Shown: piece after piece, positions 1 to 7,831 of the stretch
How positions within the stretch are numbered: position 1 is the stretch's first letter
How the letters are laid out: every line of letters starts with the position of its first letter
Origin: Polyangium mundeleinium
Lineage (GTDB): Bacteria; Myxococcota_A; Polyangia; Polyangiales; Polyangiaceae
NCBI RefSeq assembly: GCF_028369105.1
Contig: NZ_JAQNDO010000001.1
Span: 11,750,501-11,814,500, forward strand
Reading direction: 5' to 3'
DNA: 64,000 bases
Made by a program: the position numbers and the translations under genes
Notes under the pieces: model-generated
Told to the model about the DNA's origin: nothing
Seen by the model: only the letters and a program-made list of their open reading frames with translations
Database searches by the model: none

Positions 1-385
1 CCTCGAGCAGCAGGGAAAACCCGAGGATCCCGAGGCCGAGGTGCACCTTCTCCACGGGCTCGGGGTGGCCGAGCTTGTGGATCCCCTCGTAGATCGAGAA
101 GACGCCGCCGCCCGAGAAGAGCAGCAGCGCGACCAGGAACGACCAGAAGTAGAGCGAGCGCCCGTAGCCGAGTGGGTGCGACGCGTCCGGCTTCTTCCGC
201 GCCCGGTTCACGCCGAGCAGGAGCAGGAGCTGGTTGCCGCAATCCGCCGCCGAGTGCAGCGTCTCGGCGAGCAGCGCGCCCGAGCCCGTCAGGAACGCGA
301 CCACGCCCTTGCCCGCCGCGATGGCGAGGTTGGTGAGCAGCGACTGGACGATATGGGAGGTCGAATGGTCTTCCGACGACGACAC
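1..385 (-). CDS. Cation diffusion facilitator (CDF) transporter, N-terminal part
   Basis: The N-terminal 128 residues of a CDF-family efflux protein are visible; the gene runs off the left edge, so its C-terminus is missing. CDF proteins exchange divalent metals such as Zn or Fe for protons in the inner membrane. The hydrophobic first helix is followed by LLAETLHSAADCGNQ, which carries the family HxxxD metal-site motif of TM2, and then by an Arg/Lys-rich loop with HPLGYGR, typical of the TM2-TM3 junction. GTG at 383-385 is the first plausible start. It reads away from the terminator at 421-456, so it is a separate transcription unit. Metal specificity cannot be judged from this fragment. Confidence 0.8.
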   Translation of the reverse strand, partial: MSSSEDHSTSHIVQSLLTNLAIAAGKGVVAFLTGSGALLAETLHSAADCGNQLLLLLGVNRARKKPDASHPLGYGRSLYFWSFLVALLLFSGGGVFSIYEGIHKLGHPEPVEKVHLGLGILGFSLLLE

Positions 386-420
386 GGGAGCCCTTGTATC
401 ACGAGCGCGCCCCGAAAAAG

Positions 421-456
421 AAAACCCCCAGCAGGCCGAAGCATGCTGGGGGTTTT
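421..456 (-). terminator. Rho-independent terminator, usable on both strands
   Basis: A perfect 13-bp stem (AAAACCCCCAGCA at 421-433 pairing with TGCTGGGGGTTTT at 444-456) encloses a 10-nt loop. The A and T tails make it work in either direction. It sits 20 nt past the stop of the ATPase-SLOG gene and so probably ends the EF-G/ATPase-SLOG transcript. Confidence 0.85.
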
Positions 457-475
457 GCTTACCGCGAACCTTCGA

Positions 476-1780
476 TCAGGAAGGATCGCCGAACGACCGC
501 TGGAAGAGCTCCTCGATCGCCTGCTTTCCGTCCTCGGTCAGGTTCTGCGTGCCGATGCCGGCGAAGGCCTCGCTCTTGATCATCGGCAGGGTCGCCATCT
601 CCCACGCCGTCCCGCTCCAGCGGAACCAGGTCCGCTTCTGCTGGTCGAAGACGTAGAGCGGCTTCTTCCAGAGCCGCGCGAGCTCCGCGCCCCAGCCCGT
701 GCCGCCGCGGACCGTGCCGTCGTCCTGGATCTGGCCGACGACGAAGACCTCGCGCGCCGCGTTGATCTGGTACCAGATCGTCTGCAGCACGTTGCGCACC
801 AGCGGGATCTCGCTGAGCACGCGGCCGAGGCGCTTCGACACGTAGACCAGGCTGAAGTCGCCGCGGCGCAGGTCCGCCTCGCTCAGCACCTGCACCCCGC
901 GCGTACGCTCGCGCAGCGTGTGGCCCTCGAAGCTGAAGTTCGTCTCCGTCAGGCCCCAGCGCTCCGCACACGCGCCGAACGCCGCCTCCGCGCCCTTCGC
1001 GCCGCCCGAGTAGAGGCGGTAGCGCTTGGCATCGCGCGGACGCTCGGAGGCCGGCGGGATGTCCGCGTCGATAATCCGCATCGTGTGCGGCTCGAGGCGA
1101 AGCGAGAGATCGGCGATCTCCTTGCTGTCGTGATCCTTGAGCAGGCGCAGGCGCACGACGTCCTTCTCGGGGTCGAGGAAGACCACGACGCCGAGTTTGT
1201 CGAAGAACCGATCGACCGGCGCGGGCGCCGAGCCCGGCTTCGCCTCGCTGGCCTTCGTCGTCGTCGAGAGCCAGAGCTCGGCCGAGTGATCCCGCGCGAG
1301 CGTGATCAGCGTGTCGATCATGGCCTCGGTCGCGTGCGCGCAATCGAAGCCGTCGATGATGATCACGTCCGGCGAGAAGTGCGCGATCTCGCGGGCGAAC
1401 GCCACGGTCTCGACGAGCTTCTTCATCGACGACGACGCGCCCTCGGTCGTGTTCCCGTGACCGAGGAGCGAGAAGATCAGCCGGTGACGCTCCAGGTCCA
1501 GGCGCACGGACTCGGGCTCGGCGAGCTTCGTGTACGTCGCGATGTCGTGGAAGAGCTCGTCGTAGTAAGCGCGCACGTGATCGACGGCGTGCTCCGTCGA
1601 GATGTGCAGCACGCGCCGATCACGCAGCAGATCGTCCAGCGCGATCTGCACGAGGAGCGCCGTCTTGCCGACGCCCGCGCGCGAGAGAACGACGCCCACG
1701 TTGCCGCGGCCCAGGCCGCCGTGCATCGACTTCTCGAAGACCCGCATGGGGCTCCGCTCGTTGACCTCTTTGCGGTACAT
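476..1780 (-). CDS. RecA/KaiC-like ATPase fused to a SLOG-like domain
   Basis: The N-terminal ~220 residues form a RecA/KaiC-type P-loop ATPase: Walker A RAGVGKT near residues 34-40 and Walker B DVIIIDGFD near 138-146. The C-terminal ~170 residues begin with YSGGAKGAE and later carry VRGGTGWGAELA and KKPLYVFDQ, glycine motifs of Rossmann-like SLOG nucleotide- or ligand-binding domains. ATG at 1780 has GAGG six bases upstream. A GTG at 1792 would overlap the EF-G stop as GTGA, so the gene is co-transcribed with EF-G either way. The domain reading is by motif; function is unknown. A ligand-sensing ATPase is the natural inference. Which of the two starts is used is uncertain. Confidence 0.75.
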   Translation of the reverse strand: MYRKEVNERSPMRVFEKSMHGGLGRGNVGVVLSRAGVGKTALLVQIALDDLLRDRRVLHISTEHAVDHVRAYYDELFHDIATYTKLAEPESVRLDLERHRLIFSLLGHGNTTEGASSSMKKLVETVAFAREIAHFSPDVIIIDGFDCAHATEAMIDTLITLARDHSAELWLSTTTKASEAKPGSAPAPVDRFFDKLGVVVFLDPEKDVVRLRLLKDHDSKEIADLSLRLEPHTMRIIDADIPPASERPRDAKRYRLYSGGAKGAEAAFGACAERWGLTETNFSFEGHTLRERTRGVQVLSEADLRRGDFSLVYVSKRLGRVLSEIPLVRNVLQTIWYQINAAREVFVVGQIQDDGTVRGGTGWGAELARLWKKPLYVFDQQKRTWFRWSGTAWEMATLPMIKSEAFAGIGTQNLTEDGKQAIEELFQRSFGDPS

Positions 1781-1788
1781 CGGTGCCC

Positions 1789-3873
1789 TCACTTCCCCTT
1801 CTTCGCCAGCTCTTCTTTGTGCTTCTTGATGAGCTCCTCGGAGATCGCTCCGGGGACCGGGGCGTACCGGGAGAACTCCATGGTAAACTCAGCTTTGCCC
1901 TGCGTCGCGGAGCGAAGAACGGTCGAGAACCCGAACATCTCGGCGAGGGGGACCTCTGCCTCGACGCGGCAGAACCCTTCGGACTCCGTCGTGCCGATGA
2001 TGATGCCGCGGCGCTGCATCAGGATGCCGACCACGCCGCCCTGGAACTCCGCCGGGCTCTCGGCCGCGACCTTCATGAGCGGCTCGAGGATCTGCGGACC
2101 CGCCTTGGGATAAGCCTCACGCCACGCGCCGCGCGAGGCCTCCTGGAACGCGATGTCCGACGAGTCGACTGCGTGCGCGGCGCCGTCGTTGATCGTGACA
2201 CGGACGCCCGTGACGGGCGCGTGGATGACGAGGCCCTTCGCGAGCATCGAGCGGAAGCCCTTGTCGCACGAAGAGATGAACTCCTTCGGGATGGAGCCGC
2301 CCGTGATGTCGTCGACGAACTCGAACCCTTCCTCGAAGGGCTCCATGAAGCCCGCGACCTTGCCGTACTGGCCCGAGCCGCCGGTCTGCTTCTTGTGCGT
2401 GTAGTTGAACTCCACGCGGCGCGTGATCGTCTCGCGGTACGCGACGCGCGGCGGGCTCGTCACGACCTCGGCCCCGTACTCGCGCTTCATGCGCTCGATG
2501 TACACGTCGAGGTGCAGCTCGCCCATGCCCTGGACGATCGTCTCGTTCGTCTCGGGATCGCTGCCCACGCGGAAGGTCGGGTCCTCCTTCGTGAAGCGCT
2601 TCAGCGCCTTCGACATGTTGACCTGCGCCTTGTTGTCCTTCGGCGTCACGGTCAATGCGATGACCGGGTCGGGCACGTGCATGCTCGTCATCGCCACGCT
2701 GAGCGTGCCGTCGGTGAACGTGTCACCCGAGTTGCAGTCGACGCCGAACATCGCGACGATGTCGCCGGCGCCCGCGCTGTCGATGTCCTCCATCTCGTCA
2801 GAGTGCATGCGAACGAGGCGGCCAACCTTGTGGCGCTTGCCCGTGCGGGTGTTCGTGATCTCCTTGCCCTTCGAGATCGTGCCCTGGTAGACGCGCAGGT
2901 ACGAGAGCTGGCCGAAGCGGCCGTCCTCGAGCTTGAACGCAAGCATGACGAGCGGCTTTTCCGGGTCGCTGTCGAGCGAGATCTTCGCCTCGTCCTTCTC
3001 CAGGTCGACGGCGTGGTTCGTGATGTCCGTGGGGCAGGGCAGGAACTTCGTGACCCCGTCGAGCAGGAGCTGCACGGCCTTGTTCTTGTAGGCCGAACCC
3101 ATCATCACGGGCACGATCTGGAGGTTCACCGTGGCCGAGCGGACCGCCTTGTTGATGAGGTCCTCGGTCACGCGCTCCTCGAGCATCGCCTCGGTGAGTT
3201 CGTCCGAGAACATGCTCAGCGCGTCGAGCATCTCCTCGCGGCACTTCTGCGCCTCGGCCTTCATATCGGCCGGCACGTCGGACTCGAGGATCTTCTCGCC
3301 GTTCGCGCCCTCGAACCGGAACGCCTTCATCTTGATCAGGTCGACCACGCCCTCGAACTTGTCTTCGAGGCCGATCGGGAGCTGCAAGAGCACCGGGTTC
3401 AGGTTGAGCTTCTCGCGGAGCTGGTCGCGCGCGCGGAGCGGGTTCGCGCCGGCGCGGTCGCACTTGTTGACGAACGCGATGCGCGGAACGCCGTAGCGGC
3501 GCATCTGGCGATCGACCGTGAGCGACTGCGACTGCACGCCCGCGACCGAGCAGAGCACGAGGATCGCGCCGTCGAGCACGCGCAAGCTGCGCTCGACCTC
3601 GATCGTGAAGTCGACGTGGCCGGGCGTGTCGATGATGTTGATCTGGGTGTTGCCCCAGGTGCAGAACGTCGCTGCAGACTGGATGGTGATCCCGCGCTCG
3701 CGCTCGAGATCCATCGAGTCCATCTTCGCGCCGACGCCGTCCTTGCCCTTCACGTCGTGAATGGCGTGGATCCTCTTCGTGTAGAAGAGGATGCGCTCGG
3801 TCAGCGTGGTCTTCCCCGAGTCGATGTGGGCGCTGATTCCTATGTTCCTGAGCCTGGACAGATCGCTGATCAC
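1789..3873 (-). CDS. fusA: Translation elongation factor G, mitochondrial/spd-type
   Basis: This is a full-length ribosomal translocase GTPase of 694 residues. G1 is [10 protein letters not shown]3 DTPGHVDF and G4 NKCDR; domains II-V follow in the usual order. The SGKTTLTER form of G1, [16 protein letters not shown] and [11 protein letters not shown] resemble mitochondrial EF-G1 and its spirochaete/planctomycete/deltaproteobacterial relatives (spdEFG1) rather than the usual bacterial EF-G with AHIDAGKTT. GTG at 3873 was chosen because CAGGAG lies 8 nt upstream; the extra 15 codons further upstream are not conserved-looking. No rps or tuf genes flank it. The ATPase-SLOG gene overlaps or directly follows its stop. 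In genomes with spd-type factors a second EF-G may handle recycling; none is in this window. Confidence 0.95.
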   Translation of the reverse strand: MISDLSRLRNIGISAHIDSGKTTLTERILFYTKRIHAIHDVKGKDGVGAKMDSMDLERERGITIQSAATFCTWGNTQINIIDTPGHVDFTIEVERSLRVLDGAILVLCSVAGVQSQSLTVDRQMRRYGVPRIAFVNKCDRAGANPLRARDQLREKLNLNPVLLQLPIGLEDKFEGVVDLIKMKAFRFEGANGEKILESDVPADMKAEAQKCREEMLDALSMFSDELTEAMLEERVTEDLINKAVRSATVNLQIVPVMMGSAYKNKAVQLLLDGVTKFLPCPTDITNHAVDLEKDEAKISLDSDPEKPLVMLAFKLEDGRFGQLSYLRVYQGTISKGKEITNTRTGKRHKVGRLVRMHSDEMEDIDSAGAGDIVAMFGVDCNSGDTFTDGTLSVAMTSMHVPDPVIALTVTPKDNKAQVNMSKALKRFTKEDPTFRVGSDPETNETIVQGMGELHLDVYIERMKREYGAEVVTSPPRVAYRETITRRVEFNYTHKKQTGGSGQYGKVAGFMEPFEEGFEFVDDITGGSIPKEFISSCDKGFRSMLAKGLVIHAPVTGVRVTINDGAAHAVDSSDIAFQEASRGAWREAYPKAGPQILEPLMKVAAESPAEFQGGVVGILMQRRGIIIGTTESEGFCRVEAEVPLAEMFGFSTVLRSATQGKAEFTMEFSRYAPVPGAISEELIKKHKEELAKKGK

Positions 3874-3943
3874 GAAGAGGACTCCTGCTGCCCCCTGGGG
3901 GAGGGCGGCTCTCGGCAAAAAACGCGGCGCGCTATAATCGTTA

Positions 3944-3984
3944 GCCGGCGGTCACGCCAGGGGAAAGTGGACTGGCGTGCCGGC
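3944..3984. other. Strong intergenic hairpin between acyltransferase and EF-G genes
   Basis: GCCGG (3944-3948) and CACGCCAG (3953-3960) pair with CTGGCGTG (3972-3979) and CCGGC (3980-3984), with a 4-nt bulge and an 11-nt loop. There is no T-run. It follows the acyltransferase stop, so it may be a terminator or RNA-stabilising hairpin, or part of the EF-G leader region. Confidence 0.5.
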
Positions 3985-3997
3985 TGACACCGTCTCG

Positions 3998-5164
3998 TCA
4001 CGCCGGTGAGGGACGTGATTCCCTTCTTTTCTGGCTCGCCCACCGCATCGCAGGGCGCTCGACGAGCACCCAGGATGCGTAGCCCACGACGACCGAGGCG
4101 ACCAGCGCGAACGACGCGGTCCGCACGAGGTTCTTCCAGGTTGGCGGTGACGCGGGCTCGAGGTCCGAGAGCCCGAGCGCGAGCTGGTGATAGAGGAACA
4201 CACCATAACTCACGATTCCGACGAAGGCGAGCGGGCGCGGCGCCACGATCCCGAGCGCGCGGCCGCGGCAGAGGACGGCCGAAAGGACAAGCGCCGCCGT
4301 GACCAGCGAGAGCAGCGCATACGGCGCGCCGCCGCCGGGTTCGAGGTAATGAAGCCCCTCCAGCCGGAACGCGATCACGAGCGCAGGCACGCACGCAGCG
4401 AGCGCGTAAGGCGCGAGCGCGGCCGCGCGCTCGCTTCGTGCGAGGGCGACATACACCCGCGCCGCGAGCGCGCCGAGCACGAACTGATCGAGCCGGCTCG
4501 GGATCCACCGCCGCTGCGTTGCTTCGAGCAGGCCCGTGTGGATCCCCGGTTCGAGCACGATCGCGTGGAGCCACATGCGCACGAGCCAGCTTCCGATCAC
4601 CACGCCCGCGCCGATCCAGATCGCCCGCCGCCCCTCCTTGCAGACGAGGGGCGCGAGCCACGGAAAGACCAGATAGAAGCAGGCCTCCGTGGTGAGCGAC
4701 CACGTCGCCCCGATGATCACGATCCCGCCCGGCGAGACGTATCCTTGGAGCACCAACAGATGCGCGGCGAGCGACGCGGCGAACGAGGGCGCGCCGAAGA
4801 CGCCGCGGTGGAAGGCGATCGTCACGACGAGCGCGACCCAGTAGGCAGGCAGGATGCGCGCGGCGCGCCGGAGCAAGAAGTCGCGCGGAGGTTGTCCGCC
4901 CGAACGGATCCACGAGAGCCCGAGCGAGAAGCCCGAGAGCACGAAGAAGAGGTCGACGCCCCACCACGCATGATGGAGCACCGTCAGGATCCACGGCACG
5001 AGCGGCGCCGGCGCGCGCGCCTCGACCGACGCGCGCACGAGCGGGAGGAATCGATCGCCGAGGTGCTGGACGAAGACCGCGAGGATCGCCACGCCGCGCA
5101 GGGCGTCGAGCTGCGGCAAGGAGGGCCCTGCGCTCGGCGCCGGCCTTTCGAGGGCGAGGGGCAT
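3998..5164 (-). CDS. Membrane acyltransferase, acyltransferase-3 family
   Basis: A polytopic inner-membrane protein of about 388 residues with ~10 hydrophobic segments. Near the N-terminus are LDALRGVAILAVFVQH, the family signature with its conserved Arg and His, and WWGVDLFFVLSGFSL, the second family motif. Such enzymes O-acylate sugars, lipids or peptidoglycan using acyl-CoA. The substrate here is not predictable. ATG at 5164 is preferred although no clear ribosome site precedes it; an in-frame start at 5230 would add 22 unlike-looking residues. It lies 16 nt after the Tudor-like lipoprotein gene on the same strand and may be co-transcribed with it. Confidence 0.85.
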   Translation of the reverse strand: MPLALERPAPSAGPSLPQLDALRGVAILAVFVQHLGDRFLPLVRASVEARAPAPLVPWILTVLHHAWWGVDLFFVLSGFSLGLSWIRSGGQPPRDFLLRRAARILPAYWVALVVTIAFHRGVFGAPSFAASLAAHLLVLQGYVSPGGIVIIGATWSLTTEACFYLVFPWLAPLVCKEGRRAIWIGAGVVIGSWLVRMWLHAIVLEPGIHTGLLEATQRRWIPSRLDQFVLGALAARVYVALARSERAAALAPYALAACVPALVIAFRLEGLHYLEPGGGAPYALLSLVTAALVLSAVLCRGRALGIVAPRPLAFVGIVSYGVFLYHQLALGLSDLEPASPPTWKNLVRTASFALVASVVVGYASWVLVERPAMRWASQKRRESRPSPA

Positions 5165-5180
5165 GTGGAGAACGCGCGCG

Positions 5181-5645
5181 TCAGCGCGGCTGGATGCGGG
5201 CGAGGCCCACGGTGTCGTCCCACTCGTCACCGTATCCCTCGAAGTGGATGCGGTAACGTTCCTGCCCCACGATGCCCACGATCAGTGCGGGGTACATGGT
5301 GCCGTGCCACTCGACGCGCACCCGATCGCCGATCTTGTAGATGTTCGTCTGCGCCGCTGCGAGCGCCTTCGCGCGCACCTTCTGCGGCGGCTCGGGGTGG
5401 ACGACCGTCCCCTCGACCAACTCCTTCACGCGCTCGCGCGTGACGACCTCGTCCCAGATCGGATCGTAGCCCTGGTAGTGGACCTTGAACTTCGTCGGCC
5501 CCTGGGTCTCGAGGATGACCGCCGGGTAAAGGTTCTTCTCCCACTCGACGAGGACATTGTCCCCCACGTCGAAGCGCTTCTTGCAGCCCGACGAGAGGGC
5601 GGCGAGGAGCGCGAGGGAGAGGACCGAGGACCGAACGAAGGCCAT
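5181..5645 (-). CDS. Lipoprotein with two Tudor/SH3-like repeats
   Basis: A 154-residue predicted lipoprotein: a hydrophobic signal peptide ends in ALSSGC, followed by two copies of a ~50-residue beta-barrel motif. Each copy has GD.V.VEW, then YPA.I, then a five-strand pattern ending YKVHYQGY.-like (first: VHYQGYDPIWDEVV; second: IHFEGYGDEWDDTV). This pattern matches Tudor-knot/Agenet/MRG chromo-barrel folds, known mainly from eukaryotic chromatin readers, but here predicted outside the cytoplasm. ATG at 5645 gives a clean signal peptide. Ligand and role are unknown. The acyltransferase gene follows 16 nt downstream. Confidence 0.75.
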   Translation of the reverse strand: MAFVRSSVLSLALLAALSSGCKKRFDVGDNVLVEWEKNLYPAVILETQGPTKFKVHYQGYDPIWDEVVTRERVKELVEGTVVHPEPPQKVRAKALAAAQTNIYKIGDRVRVEWHGTMYPALIVGIVGQERYRIHFEGYGDEWDDTVGLARIQPR

Positions 5646-5820
5646 GACGCGGAGTTCGAGCGTCGGAGAGACGTCTCCGGCGGAGGGAGATACCGCCGAG
5701 GGCCAGGGCTTGCAAGCGTGTGGAGCGGCACGTCTCCCGACACGACCTGGCGTGTACCAACCCCTCGATGGCGAAAACTCCATCCTCCGAGGGGTGCGCA
5801 TCACAGGCAGGAGGTCGCCG

Positions 5821-5925
5821 ATGGCACGCTTGAATCTTCTCGATCCGCTCGTCTGCAAGACCCCTACCCCTCCTACGCCGAACTGCGTCGCGCGGCCCCG
5901 GTCTCGGTCGTCGACCCGGGCGCGC
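5821..5925 (+). pseudogene. Frameshifted 5' fragment of a cytochrome P450 gene
   Basis: An ATG at 5821 encodes MARLNLLDPLVCK; continuing after a frame change reads QDPYPSYAELRRAAPVSVVD. These are the typical N-terminal words of many bacterial class-I P450s (ARLNLLDP ... DPYP.YAELRR.APV). No heme-ligand region or other P450 part follows; the next gene begins at 5982. It is therefore read as a decayed remnant with at least one frameshift and a large deletion. The rest of the 336-nt gap at 5646-5981 shows no other gene. Confidence 0.6.
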
Positions 5926-5981
5926 GCCGCGGCAAGGTCGGGTGGGATCGGGCTTCGTTCTGCGCTAGCCTCGGCCGCGTC

Positions 5982-6863
5982 GTGAGGTCCGGCGGACGTT
6001 TTTTCGAAGCAGCGAGGGCGTGGGGCGCGAGAACCTTCGGGCCCGTCCTTTGCGCCCTCGTCGTAGCGTGCGCGCCGAACCTCACCACGACCGGGGGCGC
6101 GGGCGGCGAAGGGGGCGACGGCAGCGGCGGCGCGGGCGCGAGCGGGAGTGGGAGCGCGGGTGGAGGCGGCGGCGCGGGCGGCGCGATCGTGTGCCCCGAG
6201 ACGCCGAACACGCCGACGATGGTGCCCGTGGCGTCCGCGTCGGGGAACTATTGCATCGACAGCACCGAGGTCACGAACAACCAGTATGCGGCCTGGCTCC
6301 CTTCGGCCACCTCGATGGAAACGAACCAGGGCCCCGAATGCGCGTTCAACATGAGCTTCGTGCCTGCCATCACGCCGCCCGCGGACGATCACCCCGTCGC
6401 GCACGTCGACTGGTGTGACGCCTCCGCCTTCTGCAAGTGGCACGGAAAGCGGCTCTGCGGGAAGATCGGCGGCGGATCGGTCCCGTACGCCGACATCAAC
6501 AATGCTGCCACGAGCCAGTGGTACAACGCTTGTAGCGGCGCCGGCACGCTCGTCTACCCGTACGGCGGCACGTACGACGCGGTCGCGTGCAATGGCCAGG
6601 ACAAGATGCTCACCGCCTCGAAAAAGGTCGGCAGCCAGGCCGGCTGCGTGGGCGGTTTGCCGGGCCTCTTCGACATGAGCGGCAACCTCTCGGAGTGGGA
6701 GGACGCCTGCGACGGGGCGACGGGGGAAAACGACACGTGTCGCCGGCGCGGCGGCGGATTCGCCAGCCTCGCCACGGATCTCGATTGCCCGACGACCGGG
6801 GGCGGGGCGCGCGGCGCTGCGAACGCGACCACGGGATTCCGCTGCTGTGTGGATGTTCCATGA
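5982..6863 (+). CDS. SUMF1-like (formylglycine-generating-enzyme fold) lipoprotein A
   Basis: A 293-residue predicted lipoprotein. An N-terminal hydrophobic stretch ends LCALVVAC (lipobox). A Gly/Ala/Ser-rich linker follows to about residue 70, then a SUMF1/FGE-like domain: YCIDSTEVTNNQYAAWL, VAHVDWCDASAFCKWHGKRLC, GLFDMSGNLSEWEDAC and a C-terminal GFRCC. The catalytic cysteine pattern of true formylglycine-generating enzymes is not clear, so it may be a binding or structural version of the fold. GTG at 5982 is the best start available in frame. Its TGA overlaps the ATG of a close paralog as ATGA, giving translational coupling and pointing to tandem duplication. It is first of a four-gene operon ending at 10136. 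Confidence 0.8.
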   Translation: MRSGGRFFEAARAWGARTFGPVLCALVVACAPNLTTTGGAGGEGGDGSGGAGASGSGSAGGGGGAGGAIVCPETPNTPTMVPVASASGNYCIDSTEVTNNQYAAWLPSATSMETNQGPECAFNMSFVPAITPPADDHPVAHVDWCDASAFCKWHGKRLCGKIGGGSVPYADINNAATSQWYNACSGAGTLVYPYGGTYDAVACNGQDKMLTASKKVGSQAGCVGGLPGLFDMSGNLSEWEDACDGATGENDTCRRRGGGFASLATDLDCPTTGGGARGAANATTGFRCCVDVP

Positions 6864-7831
6864 GGAAAGAGGCGACGCGTGCAATGAAAGCGCGGGGCTC
6901 GTGGATGCTCGGGGTGGGTGCACTGGCGCTTCTCGTGGCGTGCGCGCCGGAGCTGCAGACGGGCGGTGCAGGCGGCGGCGGTAGCGGAGGCGCAGGCGGA
7001 ATCGGGGGCGGGGGCGGAATCGGGGGCGGGGGCGGAATCGGGGGCGACGGCGCAGGTGGTAGCGGCGGCGCGGGCGGAATCGGGGGCAGCGGCAGCGGTG
7101 GCGCAGGCGGCAGCGGCGGCACGGGAGGCGGGCCGACGGTGGTCTGTCCCGACGTACCCGGCACGCCGGTGATGGTGGCGGTGCAGGCCCCGGCTGGCGG
7201 AACGTTTTACTGTATCGACAGCACCGAGGTCACGAACCTCCAGTACCTCGAATGGGTCGAGACGAACCCGATCGTGGGTCAGCCCGCGCAATGCGAGGGG
7301 AACACGACGTTTGCCCCCTCGAAGACACCGGCGAAGGACAGCCTGCCAGTCGCGGACGTGGACTGGTGCGACGCGTACGCGTTCTGCGCTGACCACGAGA
7401 AGCGCCTTTGTGGAAAGATCAGCGGCGGGCCCCTGGCATTCAGCGAAAGTTCGTTCGATCCTTCCCTGAGCCAATGGCACAATTCCTGTACCGGCGGCGG
7501 CGTCAAGGCGTACCCCTACGACAATTTATACAATCAGACCGTCTGCAATGGCCAAGGCGCCGCAATGGGCAGCGCGGCCCCCGTGAAAAGCTTCCTGACG
7601 TGCGAGGGTGGGTTCCCAGGGCTCTTCGACATGAGCGGGAACGTCTGGGAATGGGAGGACGCTTGCGACGAGACGAGCGGCGCCACGCCCGCAGAAAACC
7701 CGTGCCGGCGCCGCGGAGGCGGTTATACGAGCATCGAGTCCGACCTGGATTGCTCCACGGTAAGCACGTCGCTCCCACGCGGCCTGGCCAACTCGAACAC
7801 CGGCTTCCGTTGCTGCGCGGATCTCCCATGA
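6860..7831 (+). CDS. SUMF1-like lipoprotein B
   Basis: A 323-residue paralog of the preceding gene. The signal peptide ends in ALLVACAP, the Gly/Ala/Ile linker is longer (runs of GGIGGGG), and the C-terminal domain again has YCIDSTEVTN, PVADVDWCDAYAFC, EKRLCGKISGG, GLFDMSGNVWEWEDAC and GFRCC. An alternative ATG lies eight codons in. The start overlaps the previous stop and the stop overlaps the kinase start (both ATGA), so the three proteins are made together. Exported SUMF1-like proteins next to a transmembrane kinase suggest an extracytoplasmic sensing or scaffold role; this is inference. Confidence 0.85.
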   Translation: MRKEATRAMKARGSWMLGVGALALLVACAPELQTGGAGGGGSGGAGGIGGGGGIGGGGGIGGDGAGGSGGAGGIGGSGSGGAGGSGGTGGGPTVVCPDVPGTPVMVAVQAPAGGTFYCIDSTEVTNLQYLEWVETNPIVGQPAQCEGNTTFAPSKTPAKDSLPVADVDWCDAYAFCADHEKRLCGKISGGPLAFSESSFDPSLSQWHNSCTGGGVKAYPYDNLYNQTVCNGQGAAMGSAAPVKSFLTCEGGFPGLFDMSGNVWEWEDACDETSGATPAENPCRRRGGGYTSIESDLDCSTVSTSLPRGLANSNTGFRCCADLP

